Of a stretch of 64,000 nt of DNA, positions 21,576 to 29,875 are shown piece by piece; within the stretch, counting starts at the first letter, position 1, and the number at the start of each line of letters is the position of its first letter. This DNA is from Helicobacter rappini. Lineage in GTDB: Bacteria; Campylobacterota; Campylobacteria; Campylobacterales; Helicobacteraceae. The notes beneath the pieces were generated by a model, which was given only the letters and a program-made list of their open reading frames with translations, did not search any database and was not told where the DNA came from. The position numbers were made by a program, and so were the translations under genes. The DNA is taken from NCBI RefSeq assembly GCF_900198625.1, contig NZ_FZPK01000003.1, positions 1 to 64,000 on the forward strand. The letters are read 5' to 3'.

Positions 21576-21581
21576 TATAAT
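21576..21581 (+). promoter_or_regulatory. Putative -10 box of the asparagine synthase gene
   Basis: TATAAT preceded by TG lies 31 bases before the ATG at 21612. AAAAAGGCAG is the ribosome binding site. Confidence 0.4.
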
Positions 21582-21611
21582 TAATTCTAAATTTATCCAA
21601 AAAGGCAGAAT

Positions 21612-23567
21612 ATGTGTGGTATTTTAGGGACAATTCCATCAAGCAATACAGAACTTTTCAATAGGGCATTAACGACAATACATCACAGGGGACCAGATAG
21701 TAATGGAGTATTTCATAATGAGAATATAAGTTTCGGTCATACGCGATTAAAAATTGTTGATTTAAGCAATAAGGCAGCCCAACCCATGCACTTTCCCTTA
21801 AATATTGACAATGTGGGGGGGGGGGTAACCCAGCAAATAGATACAGCGAAACTGCATATAAAATATAGTCTAGTTTTTAATGGAGAGATTTATAACTTTT
21901 TAGAACTACGCGATGAACTCATAGCAAAAGGGTATGTATTTCACACAGATTCTGATAGCGAAGTATTACTTGCTAGTTATGATGCTTATGGGAGTGCTTG
22001 TTTAAATAAATTTAATGGCATGTGGGCGTTTGCTATATTTAACCATGAAACAAAAGATCTTTTTCTATCCCGTGATAGGTTTGGCAAAAAGCCTCTTTTT
22101 TATGCTTTCATTACTGATGAAAACAATAAAAAGAAATTTGTTTTTGCTTCTGAGATGAAGGCAATCTATCCATTTTTAAAAGATTTAGAGCCTTCCAGCC
22201 ATTTTAATGATATGATATATAACAAAATATATAGCTATGAATGCACAGAGCATACATTGATAGATGGCATTAAGCGTTTTCCACATGCACATTTTACGAT
22301 TATAAATACAGATTCTATACAAAATGGTGTAGATAGTCTTAAGCCGCAGAGATATTATCACATACTTGATAATATGCCATATAATCCGCAGACACCAAAA
22401 CCTTATGAAGATATTGTTGCGGAATTTCGCCATTTATTTTTTGATTCAGTAGCATTAAGAATGCGTTCTGATGTAAGTCTAGGCACAGCCCTTAGTGGCG
22501 GAGTAGATTCTAGTGCTACAATATGTGCCATGTCGCATGTAAGCAAAAATAGCACACAACATTTAAGACAATCAAATGATTGGCAGCATGCTTGCATTGC
22601 TTGCTTTAAAGATACGCCATTTGATGAGAGTAAGTATGCTAAGGCAGTGTGCGATCATATTCATATACAAGGTGAATTTTTAGAGATTAACCCGGTGGCA
22701 CATTGGGATAAAATAGAGCATTATTTTTATCTCTTTGAGGATTTATATACAACAAGCCCTGTGCCAATGATCGCAACATATCAAGCCATAAAGCAAAAAG
22801 GTGTTACCGTAACACTTGATGGGCATGGCGCAGACGAACTTTTTAGCGGTTATGGACATGTATTGCAATCTTTATGGGATGCAAGATTTAATATTAAACA
22901 AATAAAAAATATCTTGCATACTCTTAATGATTCTAGCGAAGCACCAAAACCAACACTAAAACTCTATAAAGATGGAGCCAAATTTCTTTTATCAAGATTC
23001 AATAAAAAGATACGAAATAAATTATACACACCCCATGATTCTCATCCTAATTTTAACAAACTTGATTATTTTTCAAAATGGCTTTATGAATTATTTACTC
23101 AAGATGTATTACAAACACTTTTGAGAAATTATGATAGATATTCCATGATTAATGGCATAGAAGTGCGTATGCCATTCTTAGATCATAGACTTGTGGAATT
23201 TGTCTTTAGCCTACCTTATACATATAAAATTAGAAATGGCTATACAAAGGCACTAATTCGCGATGCTTTGCATGATATTATGCCAGAATCTGTGATTTGG
23301 CGTAAAAGCAAGATGGGCTTTGTCTCCCCTATCGTGCAATGGATGCAGCGAGATAGAAAAGAGAATGGATTAAAAGAATGGTTTTTAGATATAGCACACT
23401 CTAAAGATTTTTTAGAATGTAATCTAGTGAGAAACCCAAAAGATTTACAAACATTAATTATAAAAATATGCAATAAAGAAGAAAATAATTATAGAGTAGG
23501 CGAACAGGTGTGGTGTGAGTTAAACCCTTATCTATGGCAAAAATCGCTAATATTTGCTAAAATATAA
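21612..23567 (+). CDS. Phase-variable glutamine-hydrolysing asparagine synthase
   Basis: 651 residues. MCGILG gives the Cys2 nucleophile of the class II glutaminase, followed by HHRGPDSNG and NGEIYNF. The synthetase half carries the PP-loop SGGVDSS, then LDGHGADELFSGY and EVRMPFLDHRLVEF. It would make Asn from Asp, Gln and ATP, or amidate a surface sugar or peptide, as some relatives in glycan clusters do. A run of 11 Gs (21815-21825) lies in an insertion of about 25 residues in the glutaminase domain (NVGGGVTQQ) and is in frame here. Slippage would cut the protein after about 70 residues, before most of the glutaminase. Neighbours (hisD, gltS) favour amino-acid metabolism; the tract favours a surface role. 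Confidence 0.9.
   Translation: MCGILGTIPSSNTELFNRALTTIHHRGPDSNGVFHNENISFGHTRLKIVDLSNKAAQPMHFPLNIDNVGGGVTQQIDTAKLHIKYSLVFNGEIYNFLELRDELIAKGYVFHTDSDSEVLLASYDAYGSACLNKFNGMWAFAIFNHETKDLFLSRDRFGKKPLFYAFITDENNKKKFVFASEMKAIYPFLKDLEPSSHFNDMIYNKIYSYECTEHTLIDGIKRFPHAHFTIINTDSIQNGVDSLKPQRYYHILDNMPYNPQTPKPYEDIVAEFRHLFFDSVALRMRSDVSLGTALSGGVDSSATICAMSHVSKNSTQHLRQSNDWQHACIACFKDTPFDESKYAKAVCDHIHIQGEFLEINPVAHWDKIEHYFYLFEDLYTTSPVPMIATYQAIKQKGVTVTLDGHGADELFSGYGHVLQSLWDARFNIKQIKNILHTLNDSSEAPKPTLKLYKDGAKFLLSRFNKKIRNKLYTPHDSHPNFNKLDYFSKWLYELFTQDVLQTLLRNYDRYSMINGIEVRMPFLDHRLVEFVFSLPYTYKIRNGYTKALIRDALHDIMPESVIWRKSKMGFVSPIVQWMQRDRKENGLKEWFLDIAHSKDFLECNLVRNPKDLQTLIIKICNKEENNYRVGEQVWCELNPYLWQKSLIFAKI
21815..21825 (+). 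repeat. Homopolymeric G11 tract, phase-variation site
   Basis: Eleven Gs inside the asparagine synthase frame, followed by TAACC. The present length gives GTA ACC (in frame). With ten Gs the TAA becomes an in-frame stop. Confidence 0.85.
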
Positions 23568-23596
23568 AAGTCATGCTTAGCACGAATTTTATATTT
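23560..23596 (+). terminator. AT-rich hairpin after the asparagine synthase gene
   Basis: AAATATAAAA (23560-23569, overlapping the stop codon) pairs with TTTTATATTT (23587-23596). The 10-bp stem is all A/T, so its strength is doubtful. Confidence 0.35.
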
Positions 23597-23973
23597 GTTC
23601 TGAATTCCATACAAATGACATAATGTTACTTTTTGTAAGTTTATATAAAAATATAAATGGCAATTTAGTAATTATTTCAATGAGTTTGTAAAGGACTGCT
23701 TTATAATCAAAATAATCTTTGGCTGATATTTTGGCATTTAGTTTCTCGTCGTTTTGAGTGTTGAGCGAAAAATCTTTTTTCAAAGTGTTTTATAGATTCT
23801 GTATTTTTAGATACTTTGACTAAAATCTCACTCAAATGCTAAAGGATATAATTTCTCTACTTTTATTGAGTAATTACAAGATTAAAAGTGTAGAATCTAT
23901 AGATTCTAAGTTTCTAAAACAAACATAGAATCTAAAAAGCCAAAATATCACAATCTTAACTATAAGGATTTTT
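23597..23973. other. Intergenic region with repeat copy and palindrome
   Basis: No gene seen. It contains a degenerate copy of the TTGAGCGAAGCG repeat (23748-23775) and the perfect 18-base palindrome TAGAATCTATAGATTCTA at 23891-23908, built from two AGATTCT words. AAGGATTTTT before 23974 serves gltS. Confidence 0.6.
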
Positions 23974-25509
23974 ATGCGACATATTTTATGCCTGTTTTTG
24001 TTTTTAAACACATTATTGCCGCTTTATGCGACTGAGAACGCACAAAATAGCACGACACAATGTGCCACAGATGATATAAAGCTAGAGAAAGTAGCTGCAT
24101 GGCGTGATGAATATAGAATCAACACACAAAATGCGACAATCTATACTGCACCAAATAAGCAGTGCAAACTCGATACAACCATACCTAAGGACACAAAGCT
24201 AAAAGTGCTTGGCAAAGTGGATAACTACTATTCCATAAGCTATACGCATGATAAAGAGACTAAACAGGGCTATGTCAGTGTGCAAGATGTTAGTCTAAGT
24301 AGCATTGACTTTAATTTCTACTTCACGCTTGTGTGTATGGTGGCAGTTTTATTGCTTGGTAGATTCATTATCGAGCGTGTAAAAGTCTTGAGGGATTATA
24401 ATATACCAGAGCCTGTTGTAGGTGGGGTTATAACCGCGATTATGATTCTATTAATCTATAAAACATTACAGCTTGAGTTTAAATTTGACACTTCATTATC
24501 AGAGCCCTTAATGCTTGCTTTCTTTTCATCAATTGGGCTTAGTGCCGACTTCTCCGCATTGAAAAAAGGCGGGAAAATGCTTACCATATTCCTTGTTATC
24601 ATCGTTGGTGCGCTTTTTTTGCAAAATATCGTTGGCGTTGGTATATCCTATGCTATGGGTGTAGATCCTTTACTTGGTATGCTTGGCGGGTCTATCACAA
24701 TGAGTGGCGGGCATGGCACAGGTGCTGCATGGGCTAAGATTTTTGAAGCAGATCCATACAACTTCTCTGCGGCAACGGGTGTAGCTATGGCATGTGCGAC
24801 TTTTGGGCTTGTTATGGGTGGGCTTATCGGTGGTCCTGTTGCAAGATATCTTATTAAAAAGCATAATCTCAAATTGCCGGGTGCAGAGCATAATAATGAT
24901 GAAGCACATGGTTTTGAAACGCCGACAAAAGAGAGACTAATCACACCTATTAGCTTTATAGAGAGCCTTGCATTGATTGCAGCATGTTTATTAATCGGTA
25001 AAGTGTTAGAAGATGTTATGAAAGATGTCATGCCCGGGCTTAATCTCCCAACATTTGTATATTGCCTTTTCACAGGAGTAATATTGCGTAATACATTGCA
25101 AATACTAAACATTCATCAAGTATTTGATAGAGAAGTGTCTGTGTTAGGCAATGTCTCACTCTCTTTGTTCCTTGCATTTGCGATGATGACACTAAATCTC
25201 TGGCAGTTACTAGCCCTTGCATTACCATTGATTGTAATCCTTGTATCACAAGCGGTGCTAATGATACTTTATGCAGTATTTGTTACATTTAGATTCTGTG
25301 GTAAAGATTATGACGCTGCAGTCCTTGCGGCTGGACATTGTGGTTTTGGATTAGGTGCTACACCGACTGCTATGGTAAATATGCAGGCAGTTACCTCACA
25401 TTATGGACCAAGCCACATGGCATTTATTATCGTGCCACTATGCGGCGCATTTTTTATTGATATTATCAATGCGATTGTGATTAAAGGCTCACTTTCATTT
25501 TTGATTTAG
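23974..25509 (+). CDS. gltS: Sodium/glutamate symporter GltS with N-terminal periplasmic SH3-like domain
   Basis: 511 residues, about 100 longer than classical GltS (about 400). It begins with a cleavable-looking signal peptide (MRHILCLFLFLNTLLPLYA). A module of about 80 residues follows, like a bacterial SH3 domain (ATIYTAPNKQC, LKVLGKVDNYYSI, GYVSVQDVSLSS). The GltS carrier then starts near residue 112 with LVCMVAVLLLGRFI, NIPEPVVGG and two pseudo-symmetric halves, including GGSITMSGGHGTGAAWA and AAGHCGFGLGATPTAMVNM. The carrier imports glutamate with sodium. One uninterrupted frame shows it is a true fusion. Confidence 0.92.
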   Translation: MRHILCLFLFLNTLLPLYATENAQNSTTQCATDDIKLEKVAAWRDEYRINTQNATIYTAPNKQCKLDTTIPKDTKLKVLGKVDNYYSISYTHDKETKQGYVSVQDVSLSSIDFNFYFTLVCMVAVLLLGRFIIERVKVLRDYNIPEPVVGGVITAIMILLIYKTLQLEFKFDTSLSEPLMLAFFSSIGLSADFSALKKGGKMLTIFLVIIVGALFLQNIVGVGISYAMGVDPLLGMLGGSITMSGGHGTGAAWAKIFEADPYNFSAATGVAMACATFGLVMGGLIGGPVARYLIKKHNLKLPGAEHNNDEAHGFETPTKERLITPISFIESLALIAACLLIGKVLEDVMKDVMPGLNLPTFVYCLFTGVILRNTLQILNIHQVFDREVSVLGNVSLSLFLAFAMMTLNLWQLLALALPLIVILVSQAVLMILYAVFVTFRFCGKDYDAAVLAAGHCGFGLGATPTAMVNMQAVTSHYGPSHMAFIIVPLCGAFFIDIINAIVIKGSLSFLI

Positions 25510-25539
25510 GTTTTATAGTCTTGTAAATGTATGCTTTAG

Positions 25540-25576
25540 CCTTGTAACTTATCTAAATTTTTAGGTAAGCACAAGG
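25540..25576. terminator. Strong two-part hairpin between gltS and the leftward membrane gene
   Basis: CCTTGT (25540-25545) pairs with ACAAGG (25571-25576), enclosing CTTATCTAAA and TTTAGGTAAG. Together this gives about 16 base pairs with a small internal loop. No T-run follows on either strand. It lies between convergent genes, so it could end transcription from both sides. Confidence 0.5.
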
Positions 25577-25721
25577 GGTTTCGAATAAATCTATACTTAA
25601 GCAAAACACCCAAGCATAAAATCTAAAACAACCTTTTAACCTCATCTCACACAGGCAAAACAATAAAAAAAAGTAAATTGATTGTGATATATCCCACATA
25701 AGATTCCAAAACCCCAAAAGT

Positions 25722-26507
25722 TTAAGGCTTAATAGAATCTATCACACATAGTATCATCTTAATGCGAAGCCATGCTATACTATAAAATATCGGTGCAAGT
25801 ATGAGACATATAATCCCAAGTGGCAACACAAAGCGACCGACTAATCCCGCACATAGCACAATATAAAATGCACTCATAAAGAGTTTTTCCCCTGTAATCT
25901 TACCTAAAAGCCTTAAGTATAGAATCATGCCTATAAATATACTGATTGATGAAAATCCTATAAAGCCAAAGAAGAGTTCACCACTCATCTCAATACCAAA
26001 GATTCCAGAAAATAACGCTAATAATGTAATAAAATACATACTACCAGATGACATAAAAAAATAAAACATAAGTGTCTTACTTTGTGCCTGTATGGCGATT
26101 TGCTTTGTGAGTAAAAACTGCATATACGCTGCGATAAAAAGCGGTATTACAAATATAGGCAATATAAAGTTACAAACTAGCATGATTTTTACTCTGCGTT
26201 TAAAAAGTGTGATATTTTCAAGCGGGATAATATAACCCTTTGGTGTAGTTTCTGCATGTATTTGGCTTGTATTTGTTGATATAGATTCTGTGGTTGTGTG
26301 TTGATTGTTTTGTGGTGTTATCTCTATATCAATATTACAAGCTATGTCATTATGTATATCAAAAATAACTTGCCTGTTGATTAATGAATAGCCTTGTATA
26401 TCATAAAGATTATTAATGTGTGTAAGGGATAATTCATATATTTCGCCATTATCTGCTTTAATAAAGCCATTTGATAAAATCACACCTTTTAATCTTTCGT
26501 TTTGCAC
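25722..26507 (-). CDS. Multi-spanning membrane protein of unknown function
   Basis: About 261 residues. A soluble N-terminal part of about 100 residues (ERLKGVILSNGFIKADNGEIYEL) looks like a small beta-barrel of the cold-shock/OB kind. A Thr/Gln-rich linker follows, then about five membrane helices from residue 110 to the end. The frame opens with GTG at 26513 and again at 26507; the second has AAGGAG at ideal spacing. I do not recognise a family. It is isolated and convergent with gltS. Confidence 0.6.
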   Translation of the reverse strand: MQNERLKGVILSNGFIKADNGEIYELSLTHINNLYDIQGYSLINRQVIFDIHNDIACNIDIEITPQNNQHTTTESISTNTSQIHAETTPKGYIIPLENITLFKRRVKIMLVCNFILPIFVIPLFIAAYMQFLLTKQIAIQAQSKTLMFYFFMSSGSMYFITLLALFSGIFGIEMSGELFFGFIGFSSISIFIGMILYLRLLGKITGEKLFMSAFYIVLCAGLVGRFVLPLGIICLILAPIFYSIAWLRIKMILCVIDSIKP

Positions 26508-26513
26508 TATCAC

Positions 26514-26835
26514 TCCTTATTTGTTGTAATTATAGTAAAAAAGCGTGATTTCATATAAAGTATTATGGTGTATGTTTAGACAAATTTTTGGATAGATTTA
26601 TACATATAATAATTATATTATTCAAGGGGTTATTAGGACCTTTAATCCCCTTTCCACCTAACACTTGATTTGTGAAAACATAAATGTTATTCGCCATAAT
26701 TCGCAATTCTATATTTACAACAACAAAATATCTTTCTATTTTTCTATTTTAATTCAACATTTAATCACTTCTTAAAATGCACTTGACTCGTTTTTTTTGT
26801 AAAATCGGCTTTCTATTTTTTATGAAAGGATAAAC
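26514..26835. other. Intergenic spacer of 322 bases
   Basis: Divergent spacer between the membrane protein and the lipoprotein. It holds a short inverted repeat (AAGGGG at 26624-26629, CCCCTT at 26647-26652) without a T-run, and TAAAAT near 26800 as a possible -10 for the lipoprotein. Otherwise nothing. Confidence 0.4.
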
Positions 26836-27246
26836 ATGAGATTATCAAAATCTTTGATTGTAGGCACATTTTTAGGTGGTGCGTTTTTTATTTCTGGTTG
26901 TTCGCAGAATATCGCAAAGTTTTCAGTTGCAACGACAGGTAATATGAATATGCCATCAAATTTACAAAAAGGCACAACCGTTGAGGGCAAGGATTGTATT
27001 ACTAGAGTTTTTGGAATCCCATTTGGCAATAGGAATAATAGGGTAAGTAATGCTGTTGGCAAGGCGTTAGATAAGGCGACGAAGAAAGGACAACCAAACG
27101 ATGCGCTTGTAAATGTGGATATTCGTTCAAGCTCTTGGAATATTATTATTTTTGGCAGACAATGTATAATTGCAAAAGGACAGCCAATAGGAGTTTCTTC
27201 TGCAAATGATTCTAAAGCAAGTAAAAAAGAAAGCAAAGATAGCTAG
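26836..27246 (+). CDS. Small lipoprotein, TRL-like
   Basis: 136 residues with a lipoprotein signal peptide (LIVGTFLGGAFFISGC, Cys at about residue 22). A compact domain follows, with GKDCITRVFGIPFGN, RVSNAVGKALDKA and DIRSSSWNIIIFGRQCI, and a Ser/Lys-rich tail. The pattern matches the TRL-like lipoprotein family as I remember it (tRNA-associated-locus proteins), whose function is unknown. AAAGGATAAAC is its ribosome binding site. Confidence 0.7.
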   Translation: MRLSKSLIVGTFLGGAFFISGCSQNIAKFSVATTGNMNMPSNLQKGTTVEGKDCITRVFGIPFGNRNNRVSNAVGKALDKATKKGQPNDALVNVDIRSSSWNIIIFGRQCIIAKGQPIGVSSANDSKASKKESKDS

Positions 27247-27571
27247 TTCGCAATAGCACAAAGGGTGTTGAATGTGAAAGCGACAAATACTCTAAGATAA
27301 GTGGCATAATAGTTTATTGTGTTGTAAACTTGGCTATCAACAATGGCTATTTGAATCTAAAACAAGATTTATTGTGTTTAGATTCTATGTTTTTTGTCAT
27401 ATCTGCTTGTAAGCAATTTGCTTGTCTTTATCGAGCAAATTTAGTAGTATAGGGCTATTGTGTAACTTCTAATGCTTTTCTACGCTTTGATATTATTAAA
27501 AAGTTAGTTGTTGTATTAAATTTGAGTGAAATATTGGTTGGGAATACAATATTCACCAAAACCTTACAAGG
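27247..27571. other. Intergenic spacer of 325 bases, nothing recognised
   Basis: Between the lipoprotein and the leftward glycosyltransferase. It contains two AGATTCT-type words and no convincing gene, RNA or terminator. Confidence 0.4.
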
Positions 27572-28581
27572 CTATTTTCGACTCACTATATCTTGTAACT
27601 TTTCTATAATTTCATTGATGGCTACAATCTCATCAGTTTCATTCATATTTTGCGTTGTTTTATGCAAAATCACAAAATATTTAGAATCCATATTATCACC
27701 AGACCAAAGATAGCTATCTCTCTTGCTACATAGCCATATTAAAGGCATATTAAGATTATTTGCAAGATGACTAATTGCTGTGCTAGGGCTAATAAGGGCT
27801 ATGCTTTGCTCCAGTAAAGCCACAAGGTTTATTAAATCATCATCATTATAAAATATAGATACATTATGTAAAGATTGAAGTTTTAATAATTCTGTATTGC
27901 CCGCTTCATTGCCTTTATATGTTGGTATAACAAAATGCAGGTTTGGATATAACCCTGATAGTTTATATAGAAGTTTTTCATATCCGCACAAGGTGAGATT
28001 GCAAAATGTGCTACGCACAAATGGATTAACTACCACGATTTTTTGTTGTATATGTCTAGATTCTATAAATTCTTTAATCTTTGCCTTATTTTTGTCGCTA
28101 CTTTTGAATCTAATATAAGAGTAGTCTATCGTAGCTATATTTTTATCATAATACTTGGGGTTAATTTTTCTAACAAGTTGCAACATGCGTTGATATTGTG
28201 GAGTGTGGTTTAAATGCTTTGGGATAAACACGCTCTCAAAGCGGAAATGCAGGGCATTCGCAAAAGTCATAAAAGTAATTATGCGTTTGCATGCCGTCTG
28301 TGCTAGAAGTTTGCATTTAGCTCTATTTGGCTGTGTGAGAATGAATATATCAAAATTATTCGCATTGATATCTTTAATGAGACTTTCGTTATCCATAGAT
28401 TCTATATTGATTATGGAATCTATAAATTCAAATTGTGCGTATAAAGTTACCCCCCCCCCCCGCAAGAATTAGTATAAACGATGATTTTAGAATCTCTATA
28501 TAAATGTCGCAGGGCATACATAGCATGTAACACCACTATATTATCACCGATTAATCCTGCTCGGTAGAATCCTATATTCAT
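27572..28581 (-). pseudogene. GT9-like glycosyltransferase, phase OFF by a G12 tract
   Basis: ATG at 28581 opens a frame MNIGFYRAGLIGDNIVVLHA, typical of heptosyltransferase-type GT9 enzymes. After YTNSC it meets 12 Gs and then TAA, so translation stops at about residue 44. The rest of the enzyme continues in another frame (VTLYAQFEF to LQDIVSRK), with the GT9-like ISPSTAISHLANNLNMPLIWLCS. A tract of 10 or 13 Gs would rejoin the halves into a protein of about 336 residues. So this is an intact contingency gene in the OFF state rather than a decayed gene. The downstream half can also be read from a TTG at 28465. It lies 18 bases behind flhG and probably modifies LPS or another surface glycan. 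Confidence 0.8.
28450..28461 (-). repeat. Homopolymeric G12 tract (C12 on the plus strand), OFF state
   Basis: Twelve Gs on the coding strand, followed by TAACT. In the frame from ATG 28581 the tract is read as four Gly codons and then TAA. Confidence 0.88.
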
Positions 28582-28599
28582 CAATTATTTTCTTTAAGC

Positions 28600-29466
28600 C
28601 TATAAATACCCAAGCATACGCTTAAAGAAACTCTTAAAGCCTTTAGATTCTAAAAGCATATTATGCTCCATGTCTGTAATCTCATGTGCTAAAAGTGCGG
28701 CAATATCACCTATGCCTACCGATACGCTATTAAATGGCTCTACTTTTGTAATTAACGCACGATTTCTTGTAGCCTTATTCACCGCAGCGTTTAGCTCAAG
28801 CCCACCTAGAAACTTTAGCGTAAGGTGTGGTATATGCTTTTTTGTAATGCTCTCCATGCGATCAAACACTGCAAGGGCTTCTTTTTGACTTTTACACATG
28901 TTTATCACCATAAAGATTTGCTTCTTTGTATGTGCGTTTAGCTTGATAGTCGCATACGCATCTGTAATGGCTGAAGGATCTGGCATAGTAACCACGATAA
29001 TATGCTCACATGCTTGCAGTGTAGATTGATTGAGCGGACCGATACCTGCCCCCGTGTCAATTAGCAAAAAGTCAAGCGTATCAAGGATATTGCTCTCATG
29101 TATGAAATTCTCCACAATGTTGAGATTATTCCCCGCATATTTTAGAATCTCTTCGCCGCTATCGCCGGGTATGAGATAGAGATTTGGCTCTATTTCATAC
29201 ACGACCTCATCGATACTTACCTCGCCCTTCATCGCGTGAAGAATGTTTTTATCGGTTTTAATGCCAAAGATAAGATCAAGATTTGCTAGTCCAATATCCG
29301 CGTCAAATACGCCGACTTTAAAGCCTAGCTTATTGAGTTTATAGGCAAGGTTTGCGCTAAGAGTGGATTTGCCTACGCCACCCTTACCTGAAGTAATAGC
29401 GACATATTTTGTATTCGCTTTATTTCTCATCATGGTTTCTAGCTGTTTTGCCTGATTTTCAATCAT
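28600..29466 (-). CDS. flhG: FlhG (YlxH/FleN), MinD-like flagellar number regulator
   Basis: 288-residue ParA/MinD-type ATPase controlling flagellar number and placement together with FlhF. Deviant Walker A GKGGVGKST near residue 28, FDADIGLANLDLIFG and LIDTGAGIG as Walker-B-type motifs, and a basic amphipathic C-terminus (KSFFKRMLGYL) suited to membrane contact. The N-terminal MIENQAKQLETMMR resembles the activation helix of FlhG. AAGGAAG precedes the ATG. Its usual partner flhF is not adjacent: upstream is about 400 bp without a gene, and downstream is the phase-variable glycosyltransferase. Confidence 0.9.
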   Translation of the reverse strand: MIENQAKQLETMMRNKANTKYVAITSGKGGVGKSTLSANLAYKLNKLGFKVGVFDADIGLANLDLIFGIKTDKNILHAMKGEVSIDEVVYEIEPNLYLIPGDSGEEILKYAGNNLNIVENFIHESNILDTLDFLLIDTGAGIGPLNQSTLQACEHIIVVTMPDPSAITDAYATIKLNAHTKKQIFMVINMCKSQKEALAVFDRMESITKKHIPHLTLKFLGGLELNAAVNKATRNRALITKVEPFNSVSVGIGDIAALLAHEITDMEHNMLLESKGFKSFFKRMLGYL

Positions 29467-29875
29467 TCGACTTCCTTGCCTTGCTTAAAAAGGGTGTATT
29501 CATCAACTTAAATTTCCTATTGTTCTTCATTATTGCAAGATTCTACCGAAAGCAGGATTCTAGCAAAAAATTAATAAATTTATCACTAGAAACAAACGCT
29601 ATCGTTATAGAAATCCACGCTACGCCATAAAAGAAACTCCAAAATCACAATTGTTAAAGATTTTCATAATAACACATGCAAGAAGTATTCCATAGGCAGT
29701 TTTTAAGGGATTACTTTATATTTCAAAACAAAAGTAATTTGTCCGCATGGAATCTATTTTAATCTACAACAGCACAAAGCAATCACACCGGTAAAATCTA
29801 TGCAATATTGCGATATAATGACACTTTTATAACAATTAGCCTTTTATGAATATAAGAATATATAAGGGAGAAGCA
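29467..29875. other. Divergent flhG/ald spacer, mostly unassigned
   Basis: 409 bases. A tiny leftward reading frame (MNTPFLSKARKSN) overlaps the flhG start as ATGA and might be a leader or remnant. Otherwise only the ald promoter elements are visible. Confidence 0.35.
29814..29819 (+). promoter_or_regulatory. Putative -10 box of ald
   Basis: TATAAT lies 57 bases before the chosen ald start at 29876. The leader between them is AT-rich. Confidence 0.4.

Noticed and set aside
24648-25112. 154-codon leftward frame inside gltS
   Set aside because: Antisense to conserved carrier motifs, no start signal, no family likeness.
26624-26652. AAGGGG/CCCCTT inverted repeat as a terminator
   Set aside because: Six-pair stem, long loop and no T-run, upstream of both divergent genes; too weak.
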